Origin: Streptomyces sp. NBC_01460
Lineage (GTDB): Bacteria > Actinomycetota > Actinomycetes > Streptomycetales > Streptomycetaceae
Length of the DNA: 64,000 nt
Assembly (NCBI RefSeq): GCF_036227405.1
Contig: NZ_CP109473.1
Span: 248,001-312,000, forward strand
Direction: 5' to 3'
In this document: piece after piece, positions 24,855 to 33,187 of the stretch
How positions within the stretch are numbered: the stretch's first letter is position 1
Layout: each line of letters opens with the position of its first letter
Notes under the pieces: generated by a model
Seen by the model: only the letters and a program-made list of their open reading frames with translations
Told to the model about the DNA's origin: nothing
Databases searched by the model: none
Position numbers and translations under genes: made by a program

Positions 24855-25991
24855 GTGAAAGTTCGCACCAGAAGCTCGGCGATCATCGGCGCCATCTGCC
24901 TCGCCGCTTCCCTCACATTGACCGCGGCGTCCGCCGACGAGCCCGCCGCCGCACGTCAGACAGCGAAGGTCGTACTCAAGAAGGTGGCCACGGCGCAGAA
25001 CCCGTCCGCCGGCACGGCCGGTCCCGGTGGCACGGTCTGGATAGCCGAACGCGCGGGAAAGGTAAGGGTTCTGAAGGGCGGCAGACTCGGAAAACCCATC
25101 CTCGACATATCCGGCGAGACCACCACCGACGGCGAACGCGGGCTGCTGGGTGTGGCGTTCGACAAGAAGTTCGCGCACTTCTACATCTCGTTCACGGACC
25201 TCGAAGGCACCAGCACCGTGGACGAGTTCGCCGTGCGGGGCGGCACGATCCAGCCGGATTCCCGCCGCACCGTCCTCACCCAGGCGCAGCCCTACTCGAA
25301 CCACAACGGCGGCGACATCACGTTCGGCCCGGACGGCTACCTCTACATCGCGCTCGGCGACGGCGGCGCGGGTGGCGATCCGCACGGCAACGGCCAGAAT
25401 CTCGACACGCTGCTCGGCAAGTTGCTGCGGATCGACCCGAGCGGCGCCGAACCGTACGCGATCCCGTCGGACAACCCGTTCGTCGGCGACCCGAGCGCGA
25501 GGGGCGAGATCTGGGCGTACGGGCTGCGCAACCCGTGGCGGTTCTCCTTCGACTCCGGCACGGGTGATCTGCTGATCGGTGACGTCGGCCAGAGCGACTG
25601 GGAGGAGATCGACCGGGCGCCTGCCGGCAGTGAGGGCGGTGAGAACTACGGCTGGTCCCAGATGGAAGGCACCCATCCGTTCCGGGGTGGCACGGAGCCC
25701 GCGAACCACGTGCCGCCGATCCACGAATACGACCGCACCGGGCTGGGCTGCTCGGTCATCGGCGGATTCGTCTACCGAGGGAAGGCGATCCCGGAGCTCC
25801 AGGGTCAGTACGTGTTCAGTGACTACTGCGACGGCACCGTCCGCGCCCTGCAGATGGAGAACGGCAAGGTGACCGGCGTGAGCGACCTCGGGGTCAACGG
25901 CGGCGAGACGGTCTCGTTCGTGCAGGGCTGCAAGGGCGAGCTGTACGTCCTCGGCATAGCCGGCGGCATCTCCCGAATCGACCCGGCGTAA
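24855..25991 (+). CDS. Secreted PQQ-dependent sugar dehydrogenase
   Basis: The 378-residue protein has a signal peptide (AIIGAICLAASLTLTAASA) and a six-bladed beta-propeller of the soluble glucose/sorbosone dehydrogenase type. Landmarks: GERGLLGVAFDKKF, YSNHNGGDITFGPDGYLYIA (catalytic His region), GLRNPWRFSFDSGTGDLLIG, GDVGQSDWEEID, and ENYGWSQMEG. The family oxidises aldose sugars, passing electrons from PQQ to periplasmic acceptors; PQQ synthesis genes are not in this window, so cofactor supply is unknown. GTG start with an AGGAGGT site 6 bases upstream. Confidence 0.92.
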   Translation: MKVRTRSSAIIGAICLAASLTLTAASADEPAAARQTAKVVLKKVATAQNPSAGTAGPGGTVWIAERAGKVRVLKGGRLGKPILDISGETTTDGERGLLGVAFDKKFAHFYISFTDLEGTSTVDEFAVRGGTIQPDSRRTVLTQAQPYSNHNGGDITFGPDGYLYIALGDGGAGGDPHGNGQNLDTLLGKLLRIDPSGAEPYAIPSDNPFVGDPSARGEIWAYGLRNPWRFSFDSGTGDLLIGDVGQSDWEEIDRAPAGSEGGENYGWSQMEGTHPFRGGTEPANHVPPIHEYDRTGLGCSVIGGFVYRGKAIPELQGQYVFSDYCDGTVRALQMENGKVTGVSDLGVNGGETVSFVQGCKGELYVLGIAGGISRIDPA

Positions 25992-26160
25992 CGACGGGTG
26001 TACGGCAGACCCGCTCTCTGACGAAAGTCATGTCGACCGGGTACGCCTCGAGCGCCCCGGATCTCCGGCCCGCTCGACGCGTGCCCGGGCAGTTGCGTCA
26101 GGGGGCTTCTCCGGCTGAGCGTCATGCGTCCACCGACGAACACGGAGTCCCGCTCAGACG

Positions 26161-26838
26161 TCAGTCCCATGCGTTGAAGAGCACTCCGCCCACCGTGGTG
26201 ATGCCGTAGAGGCGCACGTGCCGCCACTCTCCCTGGGTCAGGGCCGAGGTGTCGACGTCCGAGAGCGGCCGAGTGAGCTGCGCGCGATCAAGCACGGCGA
26301 ACCCCAGGTCGGCAAAAGTACGGGCCCACGGTGGCGGTGCGCGGAACTCCTCGGTGTACCAGTCCCGGCGTTCCCGCGCGAAGGCGATCCAGGGGTGGTG
26401 GGCGTGACACAGAATGGCGTACTCGCCCGTGCTTTCGATGACCGTCGCGGTGTGGAACGTACGAGGGTACGTCTGTTCCTCCACCTCGCCCACACAGCCT
26501 TTAGCCGCCCGAGCGGCTGCGTACAGCGCTGCCCGGAACGTCCGCTGGTCGGTTTCCGGCGGCGGCCCGTCCTTCGACCGGAAGAAGCCCGTGGCGCCTA
26601 GCGGCAGCGCGAACGCTGCGTCCCCGTCTACGGCCATGTGGTCATTCTGCCAAAGGCCGACCCCCGAGTCGGCGAACTCCCCATCCGGCGTGACGAAGGA
26701 GACCGCCCCGGCTTCCGGCCCGACGCCGAGGCGATGACCGCATGCTGGTCCAAGGGTGATAGGCGCCCGCTCGGCGCACTGCGGGCGGCGGCAGCGCCGA
26801 TGCCGAACGTGCTTCATGGGCTGCTGTTTCACACACAT
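26161..26838 (-). CDS. Conserved hypothetical protein
   Basis: The sure part is DGDAAFALPLGATGFFRSKD to GEWRHVRLYGITTVGGVLFN at the C-terminus, about 158 residues, with Trp/His-rich middle (ILCHAHHPWIAFARERRDWY). Upstream, FVTPDGEFADSGVGLWQNDH also looks coding, so the true start is probably above 26637, but the first 45 codons (Cys/Arg-rich) are doubtful. Small cytosolic protein with no motif I know. The start is the uncertain part: ATG at 26637 is the safe minimum. Confidence 0.65.
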   Translation of the reverse strand: MCVKQQPMKHVRHRRCRRPQCAERAPITLGPACGHRLGVGPEAGAVSFVTPDGEFADSGVGLWQNDHMAVDGDAAFALPLGATGFFRSKDGPPPETDQRTFRAALYAAARAAKGCVGEVEEQTYPRTFHTATVIESTGEYAILCHAHHPWIAFARERRDWYTEEFRAPPPWARTFADLGFAVLDRAQLTRPLSDVDTSALTQGEWRHVRLYGITTVGGVLFNAWD

Positions 26839-26967
26839 TCAACACGTCGATCATGGAACGGAATCGCTGAAACAGAACCTGGACAAACGCGCGATCATTT
26901 CAGGATCGACTCGGCCCTAACGTCGTCGTCGTCAGCAGGAAGCACCGCAAGAACACCGTTGGAGATC

Positions 26968-27651
26968 ATGATGCGCTCGCGTCTCGCCGCCCGTTCGACC
27001 CGTCTCGTCCTGGCGGCCGCCACCCTGACAGCCCTCGCCGCCAGCACCGCCTGCAGCGCCGAAGACGCCACGGGAACCGACGCCTCCGCAGCCCCGTCCT
27101 CCACTTCCTCCGCTTCCTCCGCTTCAGCGGGCGGCAAGAGCGAGACCCCTGCCGACGGCAGCACCACTCACGGCAACAGCCTGTCCGCCAACGGCTCCAC
27201 CGGCGACGAGGGCAAGTCCGGAGACGACGACAAGAGCGGCTACGGGCAGTCCTGCGGCACCAATGACCTGGACTTCACGATCACCTGGGAGGCGCAGCCG
27301 ATCAGCTACTACCTCGTCACGGCCAAGGCCAAGTCCGGCATCACCTGCTATCTGGACGTCAACACCCCGAGCGTCTCCTTCGGCTCCCGTGCCGACGGTG
27401 TCGCCTCGCCTGTCGGCCAGGGCGGTGAAGATCCGGTCAAGCTCTCCGGCTCCTCCGTCGCGTACACCGGCATCAACGTCAAGACCACTGAGGGGGAAGG
27501 CGGCACGCAGTTCGAGTTCGTCACCATCGCCACCAGCGAGGACGACCCCAACCCCGCCGAGGTCGAGCTCCCCGACGCGCCGACCGTGAACAAGCCGATC
27601 GTCACCAACTGGTCCACCAAGCGCAACGAGGTCGTCCCGCACCTCGTCTGA
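26968..27651 (+). CDS. DUF4232-type lipoprotein
   Basis: The 227-residue protein has a lipoprotein signal (RLVLAAATLTALAASTACSA, lipobox ASTAC), a low-complexity Ser/Ala/Gly/Asp linker of about 70 residues, and a C-terminal domain starting SCGTNDLDFTITWEAQPISY with a second Cys in KSGITCYLDVNTPSVSFGSR, matching the DUF4232 pattern of a disulfide-bonded beta-sandwich. Function unknown; it is surface-exposed. A second ATG at 26971 has better spacing from GGAG (26961). Confidence 0.85.
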   Translation: MMRSRLAARSTRLVLAAATLTALAASTACSAEDATGTDASAAPSSTSSASSASAGGKSETPADGSTTHGNSLSANGSTGDEGKSGDDDKSGYGQSCGTNDLDFTITWEAQPISYYLVTAKAKSGITCYLDVNTPSVSFGSRADGVASPVGQGGEDPVKLSGSSVAYTGINVKTTEGEGGTQFEFVTIATSEDDPNPAEVELPDAPTVNKPIVTNWSTKRNEVVPHLV

Positions 27652-27753
27652 CGGTCCTGTCGTCGTCGAGCGTGACAGCGTTCGGACAGCGAGGAGAACG
27701 ATGGGGAGGGCCGGCCGCAGGCAGGGGCCGACCGGGACCGCAGCGCAGAGGAC

Positions 27754-27771
27754 GGGGCCGAGAACGGCCCC
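27754..27771 (+). terminator. Short hairpin between convergent genes
   Basis: ggggcc-gagaac-ggcccc forms a 6-bp GC stem, about 100 bases past the lipoprotein stop and 50 bases before the stop of the convergent SH3-like gene. Weak candidate. Confidence 0.4.
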
Positions 27772-27819
27772 CCGGTGAATCCCGGAGGGCGGCGAAGCGA
27801 TCGCTGCCGCGCGGTCTTT

Positions 27820-28101
27820 TCAGCAGAACCAGCCGTTCTGCACCCACCCTCTGCGGTTGATGTCTCCGTAGGCGAAGCCGTAGACCCAGTCCCCGCCACC
27901 CTCTTCCACGAGGAAGGTCTGGCCGCGGTACAGAGTGCCCATCCATGCTCCGTGCGGAGCGGTGACCCGTACGAACAGGTCCTGGGCGCAGACCGTCTCG
28001 CGCTTTCCCACCGTGCCGTCGGCCGCGCCCGCAGGGCTTGCCGTCATCAGAACCGCGGCGGTGGCCAGAGTCAGGGCTGCGAGCTTGCTCGTCCGGGTCA
28101 T
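27820..28101 (-). CDS. Small secreted SH3-like protein, copy 2
   Basis: A 93-residue protein with a signal peptide (KLAALTLATAAVLMTASPAG ending AAD) and a mature part of about 65 residues with the outline of a bacterial SH3 domain: VCAQDLFVRVTAPHGAWMGT, LYRGQTFLVEEGGGDWVYGF, ending RRGWVQNGWFC. Two Cys (first strand and last residue) could pair. It directly follows a related gene (32-base gap), and the two share the layout signal - C - SH3 - W/Y-rich end. Probably a tandem duplication; targets such as peptidoglycan are only a guess. Confidence 0.78.
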   Translation of the reverse strand: MTRTSKLAALTLATAAVLMTASPAGAADGTVGKRETVCAQDLFVRVTAPHGAWMGTLYRGQTFLVEEGGGDWVYGFAYGDINRRGWVQNGWFC

Positions 28102-28133
28102 GGCTCGTCCGTTCCGTCGTAGCTGCAAAGGGC

Positions 28134-28451
28134 TCACCAGGTTCCGTAGCCGCCGAGGCATTCCTGCCTCACGAAGCCCCAGTCGTTCGGACCGAAGTCG
28201 AACGTGGCGGCCCAGCCGTTGTAGACGGGGTGAGCTCCCCTGGTGTGCCCGACCTTGTCACCGCGCGACAGGGTTCGCTTGAGTCCGGCCGGGCCCGATG
28301 AGCTGTCATAGTTCGCGTAGAAGCTCGCACTGTCGCAGACGATGACCGCATGCTCGGGAACGGTGGGATCTGCCTGCGCGGCCCCCACAGGGATGAGAGC
28401 AAAGGCAGCGGTCATGGTCAGGGCGACAACCGCGCGCCATGTAGTGAACAT
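28134..28451 (-). CDS. Small secreted SH3-like protein, copy 1
   Basis: A 105-residue protein with a signal peptide (RAVVALTMTAAFALIPVGAA, then QAD) and a short mature domain HAVIVCDSASFYANYDSSSG, LSRGDKVGHTRGAHPVYNGW, WGFVRQECLGGYGTW. The two Cys and the SH3-like GDKV-turn match the next gene, 32 bases downstream, although identity is modest. The pair is likely co-transcribed and exported. Confidence 0.78.
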   Translation of the reverse strand: MFTTWRAVVALTMTAAFALIPVGAAQADPTVPEHAVIVCDSASFYANYDSSSGPAGLKRTLSRGDKVGHTRGAHPVYNGWAATFDFGPNDWGFVRQECLGGYGTW

Positions 28452-28612
28452 GACAGCAATGATGAGGGAGCCGCCGCTCTACGTCGAGAGGGCCGAGGTC
28501 GAACGGCCCCCGGGTCTCGATGACGTGGGCGAGCGCCGGACTCTTGCCATCGGAGCCCTACGGCGGGCGCCCTTCGCCTGGCCCTGTCGGCCCATCCACC
28601 CGCGCGCGGCAC

Positions 28613-29494
28613 TCAGGGCCGCGTCGTCCCGCCCTCGGGCCCGCGCATCGCCCATCTGATCAGACCCGTCGCACCTCGACCGGCAGGCGTCAGCACCCAT
28701 CGCTCCCCCGGCCCCCAACGCGGAAGCCCCAGTTCACTGGTCGCCCAGCGAGGCAGGAGGGCGACAGCGTTGCTCGCCAGGGCCCCGTAGAACGGCAGCG
28801 CGAGAACAGGAATCGGTGGCCGCAGAAGCAAATAGCGAGTGGTCTGCCGCGCTTGCGGCGTACCTCGCAGCTCTGCTCGATACTCCTCCAGGCGTGCGGC
28901 CAGCGCCTGGGTGGACCGGGGAGGAGAGACGACCCCCAGCGCCTCGGCGATGCGAGCCATGTCCGCGACGTACCGGGAACACTCGTCGCCCGTGAGTGGC
29001 CGCGCCCCGAACCTCTGGTGCGCCCTGAGGAAGCTCTCGGTCTCGGCCACGTGCACCCACTCCAGCAGATGGGGATCGGACGCACGGTACGGCACACCCT
29101 CGTCGGTCACGCCCTGGATGCGCGCATGCACGCCCTTGACACGCGCGCAGGCGGACCGTGCGCTGTCGGCCGTGCCGTACGTCGTGGTGGCGAGGAAGGT
29201 GCTCGTGCGCTGCAGCCGCCCCCAGGGGTCGCCCCGGAACCCGGAGTGGGCGGACACCGCGGCCATCGCTACGGGATGGAGGGACTGCAGGAGCAGCGCC
29301 GACAGTCCGCCGACGAACATCGCACTGTCCCCGTGAACGCGGCGCACCGGGCTGTCCTGCGGGAACCAGCGAGGGCCGGGCGTGTGGTGTATCGCGTCCC
29401 TGTTCCGGGGACCGTCCGGACCGGCGACACGCTCGAACAAGAGTTCGCCAGCGCGCTCACGCAAGGCATCGAGTGCACTCGGGAGAACGGCCAT
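28613..29494 (-). CDS. Oxygenase MpaB family (DUF2236) protein
   Basis: The 293-residue protein carries DUF2236 hallmarks: VHGDSAMFVGGLSALLLQSL followed by HPVAMAAVSAHSGFRGDPWG, TFLATTTYGTADSARSACAR, HLLEWVHVAETESFLRAHQR, and a C-terminal hydrophobic hairpin (PVLALPFYGALASNAVALLP). The conserved His residues probably hold a heme b, as in rubber oxygenase Lcp and MpaB of this family. Substrate unknown. The gene is divergent from the SRPBCC gene, with 245 bases between them including a 9-base tandem repeat. Confidence 0.9.
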   Translation of the reverse strand: MAVLPSALDALRERAGELLFERVAGPDGPRNRDAIHHTPGPRWFPQDSPVRRVHGDSAMFVGGLSALLLQSLHPVAMAAVSAHSGFRGDPWGRLQRTSTFLATTTYGTADSARSACARVKGVHARIQGVTDEGVPYRASDPHLLEWVHVAETESFLRAHQRFGARPLTGDECSRYVADMARIAEALGVVSPPRSTQALAARLEEYRAELRGTPQARQTTRYLLLRPPIPVLALPFYGALASNAVALLPRWATSELGLPRWGPGERWVLTPAGRGATGLIRWAMRGPEGGTTRP

Positions 29495-29626
29495 AAGCGC
29501 TCCTCGCGGCTCTGCCGGCCTGATCTCGCAGTGAGCCGGCCCGGACGGATGCAGCCGAGACGGAACCGGAGGCCTTCACCTCATGATCCGTACGAGGCGA
29601 GGCGCCCGCCACTCGTCGGCCGAGAG

Positions 29627-29661
29627 GATCTGCGGGATCTGCGGGATCTGCGGGATCTGCG
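29627..29661. repeat. Tandem repeat, 9-base unit, 3.9 copies
   Basis: The unit gatctgcgg repeats almost four times with no mismatch. It lies in the intergenic region upstream of the SRPBCC gene and can vary by slippage. Confidence 0.9.
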
Positions 29662-29739
29662 TCCGATGATCGCGTACAGGGAAGGAGACAGCCGTGCCCG
29701 GCCCGGGCACGGAACACCACGTGGTCCCCAGGAGTCGTA

Positions 29740-30207
29740 GTGATCAAGGTTGAACGCATCATGCAATCGGACCGTCCGCGCGACGAGATCGTCGCTTACA
29801 TGGCCGACTTCTCCCACGCCGAACAGTGGGACCCAGGCACCATCACCTGCCGGCCGGTCAGCGCCACCGCCCTGGTGGAGGTGGGCGCGGAGTGGCTGAA
29901 CGTCTCCTCGTTCCGCGGACGGCGCACCGAGCTTCGCTACGAACTGACGCGGATGAGCGACGAGCGGCTCACCTTCGTCGGGCGCAACAAGACGGCTACG
30001 TCGACGGACGACCTGCACTTCGAGGCGCATTCAGGTGGCACCCGGATCACCTACCGCGCGCACGTCGAGTTCCACGGATTCGCGCGTCTGGCCACGCCCG
30101 TGCTGAAGAGGGAGTTCGAGCGTCTGGGAGATGAGGTCTCCGAACAGCTTCCGGCCGCACTCCGGCAGGCCCTGGGGCCTTCCACGCCCGGACCGCAACA
30201 GCTCTGA
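29740..30207 (+). CDS. SRPBCC-fold protein
   Basis: The 155-residue protein has the START/polyketide-cyclase fold pattern: an N-terminal beta-strand (IKVERIMQSDRPRDEIVAYM), helix and the hallmark DFSHAEQWDPGTITCRPVSA, a series of strands (RTELRYELTRMSDERLTFVG) and a C-terminal long helix (LKREFERLGDEVSEQLPAAL). Such proteins bind hydrophobic ligands in a central cavity. The GTG at 29740 follows AGGAG at good distance. Confidence 0.85.
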   Translation: MIKVERIMQSDRPRDEIVAYMADFSHAEQWDPGTITCRPVSATALVEVGAEWLNVSSFRGRRTELRYELTRMSDERLTFVGRNKTATSTDDLHFEAHSGGTRITYRAHVEFHGFARLATPVLKREFERLGDEVSEQLPAALRQALGPSTPGPQQL

Positions 30208-30385
30208 CCTGGCAACCGGTGCGGGGCCTGCACCGGCCCAGCCCAGCCGGATCGCGGCAACCCGGGCGAGCCCGTCCCGCCGGTCCGGCCTGCGGCCGCG
30301 GTGTCGAGGTGACCGGGCCGGGCGGCGTGGGAGCGCGCAGTGTGAGCTCGGCGGCAAGGCGGCGGTGATCTGTACGGTGGTCGGG

Positions 30386-31162
30386 CTATTCAGGGAAGGG
30401 GCCGCGGACCGAGACTCCGCCGTCCAGCACGATCTGCTGACCGGTGATGTAGCGCGCCTCGTCCGAGGACAGGTAGACGGCAGCAGCAGCCATCTCCTCC
30501 GACGTACCGTAGCGGCCTGCCGGGATCTCGGGGACCCATGTGTCGGAGGGGCCGGCGTTGACGGCAGTACTGATCGCCCCGCCTGCGACGACGTTCATCC
30601 GTATGCCGTCGGCCGCGTACTCGGCGGCGACGGTCCTCGCCAGGCTGTACAGGCCGGCCTTGGCAGCGCCGTAACCGGCCTGCTTCGGAGCGGCCATGAA
30701 TCCGGTGACCGAGCCGATGCTGACGATGTTCCCGCCGGTGCCCTGCTCCAGGAACAGCCGCAGCACGCGCCGCACCGCGCGCGCCACGTAGCGCAGATTT
30801 ACGTCGTAGACGGTGTCCCAGTCCTCGTCGGTCATCTCATGCAGTCTGACCGCGGGTACGAACGCGACCTGCCCGCCGACCACCGTGATCAGGGTGTCCA
30901 GTCCCCCGAGCCGTTCGGCCGCGCCGACGATGACGTCATCGAGCTGCTCACCGGAGCGGACATCGCCGCTCAGCGCATGGGCGACGTGCCCGGCCGCACG
31001 CAACTCGTCCGCCGCGTCGGTTGCCCTCGCAGCGTCCACGTCGGCCACGGCGACTGACGCCCCGGCGACTGCACAGGAACGGACGATGGCTCGGCCGATC
31101 CCGGCTCCACCACCACCGATCACCAAGGTCCGCTTGCCATCGAGTCTGCTCAAGCCGTCCAT
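30386..31162 (-). CDS. Short-chain dehydrogenase/reductase
   Basis: A 258-residue classical SDR. The NAD(P) site is TLVIGGGGAGIGRAIVRSCA (G-rich loop, with an unusual extra Gly in place of the usual Thr), then VADVDAARATDAADE. The catalytic set is Ser in VSIGSVTGFMA and Tyr/Lys in GYGAAKAG. Near the end YITGQQIVLDGGVSVRGPFP is the standard SDR tail. Acidic VADVD suggests NAD preference. GGAGG precedes the ATG. It lies 340 bases from the AhpD/ECF41 divergon, and SDRs are common partners of ECF41 sigma factors. Confidence 0.9.
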   Translation of the reverse strand: MDGLSRLDGKRTLVIGGGGAGIGRAIVRSCAVAGASVAVADVDAARATDAADELRAAGHVAHALSGDVRSGEQLDDVIVGAAERLGGLDTLITVVGGQVAFVPAVRLHEMTDEDWDTVYDVNLRYVARAVRRVLRLFLEQGTGGNIVSIGSVTGFMAAPKQAGYGAAKAGLYSLARTVAAEYAADGIRMNVVAGGAISTAVNAGPSDTWVPEIPAGRYGTSEEMAAAAVYLSSDEARYITGQQIVLDGGVSVRGPFPE

Positions 31163-31500
31163 GTACCCTCCACCTTCGTCAAGTTGCTCAAAGCTAGTCG
31201 TGACGAGTCCGATGAGGAAACACGAAAGAGCCGAAGCAGTCGGGCAAGTGACGCCGTAGGCGCGTGCGATGAGCACGTTGCGGCTGGTGTGCTCACGGCG
31301 TCGCAGCCGTTCTGGTACCCCCTGCCTGTTCCGGGAAATTCGGCTGCGGCCCCGGGCAATGATCGGGGCCGCTACGAACAGCAGTCGGTCACCGCCACAC
31401 CCGTCACGGACGAGCACAGCCAGGGATCGTCCGGCAGGGACAGGGCCTGATCTCCCGACGAGTGCGATCACCGATGAAGTGGCCGTGGGTACGGATGGGT
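31163..31500. other. Intergenic region between SDR and AhpD-like genes
   Basis: About 340 bases upstream of the SDR gene. I see no gene; the reading frames are Arg/Ser-rich. The promoter of the SDR should lie near 31170-31260, but no ECF41-type motif was found there. Confidence 0.5.
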
Positions 31501-31959
31501 TCAGCCCCAGGTCTGGCCGGCCGGTTCCTTGACGGTGCGGTTCAGCCGGTTGAAGAAGTTGGTCAGGGCTATCTCCAGGTTGATCGCACCGATCTGCTCC
31601 TCGGTGAAATAGGCAGTGGCCTCTTCCCAGATCTCGTCGGTGACGCCCTCCGCACCGTCCTGCAAGCGGGTGGCTGCCTCGGCCAGCGCCAGTGCCGCGC
31701 GCTCCGCGCCGGTGTAGAACGGCGCCTCGCGCCACGCCGCCACGGTGTGCAGCCGCTCGTCGGTCTCGCCGGCCTTCTTCCCGCCGACGACGGCCGCGTG
31801 GACACACGCCGAGCAGCTGTTGATCTGACTGACGCGCAGGTGTACCAGCGCGAGCAGCTTCGGGGCGACGCCGCCCGCGGCGATCGCCTTGTGGAGGTGC
31901 TGGATCGCTGTCCACACATCGGCGTTGTGAGCGTTCTTGTTCTTGAGTCGGTTCTCCAT
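31501..31959 (-). CDS. AhpD-like carboxymuconolactone decarboxylase family protein
   Basis: The 152-residue protein has the AhpD/CMD fold with the redox motif INSCSACVHAAVV (Cys-x-x-Cys plus His three residues on), as in alkylhydroperoxidase AhpD. Other landmarks are LLALVHLRVSQ before the motif and GAEGVTDEIWEEATAYFTEE plus LTNFFNRLNR after it. It probably reduces peroxides or acts as a thiol sensor. AAGGAG lies before the ATG at 31959. Its promoter, lying within the ribosome site of the divergent sigma factor gene, carries the ECF41 motif. Confidence 0.9.
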   Translation of the reverse strand: MENRLKNKNAHNADVWTAIQHLHKAIAAGGVAPKLLALVHLRVSQINSCSACVHAAVVGGKKAGETDERLHTVAAWREAPFYTGAERAALALAEAATRLQDGAEGVTDEIWEEATAYFTEEQIGAINLEIALTNFFNRLNRTVKEPAGQTWG

Positions 31960-32018
31960 GAGGGAAGTGCTCTCCTTGATCGGGGTTACGTTCCGGGGCC
32001 GGCGCCCGTCACCCGTAT

Positions 32019-32045
32019 GACGGAGCAGTTTCGAGGAAGGTGACA
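32019..32045 (-). promoter_or_regulatory. ECF41-type promoter of the AhpD-like gene
   Basis: On the minus strand TGTCACC (32045..32039) is followed after exactly 16 bases by CGTC (32022..32019). This matches the TGTCACA-N16-CGTC promoter described for ECF41 sigma factors, which often control carboxymuconolactone decarboxylase genes. The -35 element overlaps the ribosome site of the sigma factor gene. Transcription would start near 32010, giving a leader of about 50 bases. Confidence 0.75.
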
Positions 32046-32047
32046 AC

Positions 32048-32923
32048 ATGCCCGAGGCACATCCCACGGATCCGATCGTCGCTGCCTTCGAGTCCCACCG
32101 TGGTCGGCTCCGAGGCGTTGCCTACCGAGTGCTCGGTTCGCACGCCGACGCGGAGGACGTGGTCCAGGAGGCATGGCTGCGTCTCTCCCGTCAGGACACC
32201 GGGGCCATTGAGAACCTAGGCGGCTGGCTGACGACCGTGGTCGGCCGCATCAGCCTCGACGTCCTGCGGTCGGGCCGGACCCGCCCGGAAGTCGCCCTCG
32301 ACGACCAGCTGCCCGAGTTCACCGCGACGCCGGATGACGCACCGGCTCAAAAGGACCGCGTGGCGCTCGGGGACTCCGTGGGCCTCGCGCTCCTCACGGT
32401 CCTCGACTCGCTGCGCCCGGACGAACGACTGGCGTTCGTGCTGCACGACGTGTTCGCCGTGTCACACAGGGAGACAGGCGCGATCATCGGCAAGTCCGCC
32501 GACGCGACGAAGATGCTCACCAGCCGTGCCCGCAGAAAAGTGCAGGCCGCTCACCGGCCGGCGAGCGCGGGGCCGCAGCAACGCGAGGTGGTCCAAGCCT
32601 TCCTTGCCGCCGCAGGGGAGGGTCGGTTCGAGCGGCTGCTGCAGGTTCTCCACCCCGAAGTGAAGTTCACCGTCCGTACCCCGGAAGGTCAGTTCGTCAC
32701 GCTCGGAGCCACCGAGGTCGCCACTCGCGCGCGGGTGGCCGGAAGGGCGGCACGCGGACATGCGACGACCGTCAACGGTCGCCCTGGCGTCATCTCCTGG
32801 AGCAACGAGGGCACCCCCCTCTCACTCCTCACCTTCGCCGTCGCCGACGGCCGCATCACCGAGATCACCGCTGTGGTCGATCCGGCCGAACTCGCGCTCA
32901 TGAACCTGCCGGTCCCCGTGTGA
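32048..32923 (+). CDS. sigJ: ECF41-family RNA polymerase sigma factor
   Basis: The 291-residue protein has sigma-70 region 2 (RVLGSHADAEDVVQEAWLRL, with W-L-T-T-V-V-G-R-I-S-L-D-V-L-R), region 4 (LRPDERLAFVLHDVFAVSHR ... ATKMLTSRARRKVQ), and the fused SnoaL-like C-terminal domain (VQAFLAAAGEGRFERLLQVL to VVDPAELALMNL). In this family the fused domain controls activity instead of an anti-sigma factor; its usual NPDKL motif is replaced here by DPAEL, which may change control. It sits divergent from the AhpD-like gene and probably drives it. AGGAAGG precedes the ATG. Confidence 0.92.
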   Translation: MPEAHPTDPIVAAFESHRGRLRGVAYRVLGSHADAEDVVQEAWLRLSRQDTGAIENLGGWLTTVVGRISLDVLRSGRTRPEVALDDQLPEFTATPDDAPAQKDRVALGDSVGLALLTVLDSLRPDERLAFVLHDVFAVSHRETGAIIGKSADATKMLTSRARRKVQAAHRPASAGPQQREVVQAFLAAAGEGRFERLLQVLHPEVKFTVRTPEGQFVTLGATEVATRARVAGRAARGHATTVNGRPGVISWSNEGTPLSLLTFAVADGRITEITAVVDPAELALMNLPVPV

Positions 32924-33187
32924 TCGCCTGCCGGCGGAAGCCGGTCTTCCTCGTTCGAGCCACGAGACCGCTGCACCGCGGCCCATGCTGTTCTCGACGT
33001 CATGATGCGCCCGTAGTGGCGGGAGCGGAGGATCTCGGATCGCCTGCAGGCGCGTGCCGGGAACAGGCGGTCCGGCCTGCACTGTTACAGCGGACGGGAT
33101 ACCGGCACCGCAGATCCGGGACCCGAGGTCGCGGAACACTCGCCCGCGCACGCCGACCAAGACACATATATGCAGGAGGACCTATCC

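Noticed and set aside
31190..31230. Hammerhead ribozyme-like motif (GATGAG ... GAAAC ... GAAAG)
   Set aside because: The conserved CTGATGA core reads CCGATGA, and no pairing stems are found around it.
32924..33187. Possible small gene before the Mca-like deacetylase
   Set aside because: Frames here lack start codons with ribosome sites, and the only good AGGAGG belongs to the deacetylase.
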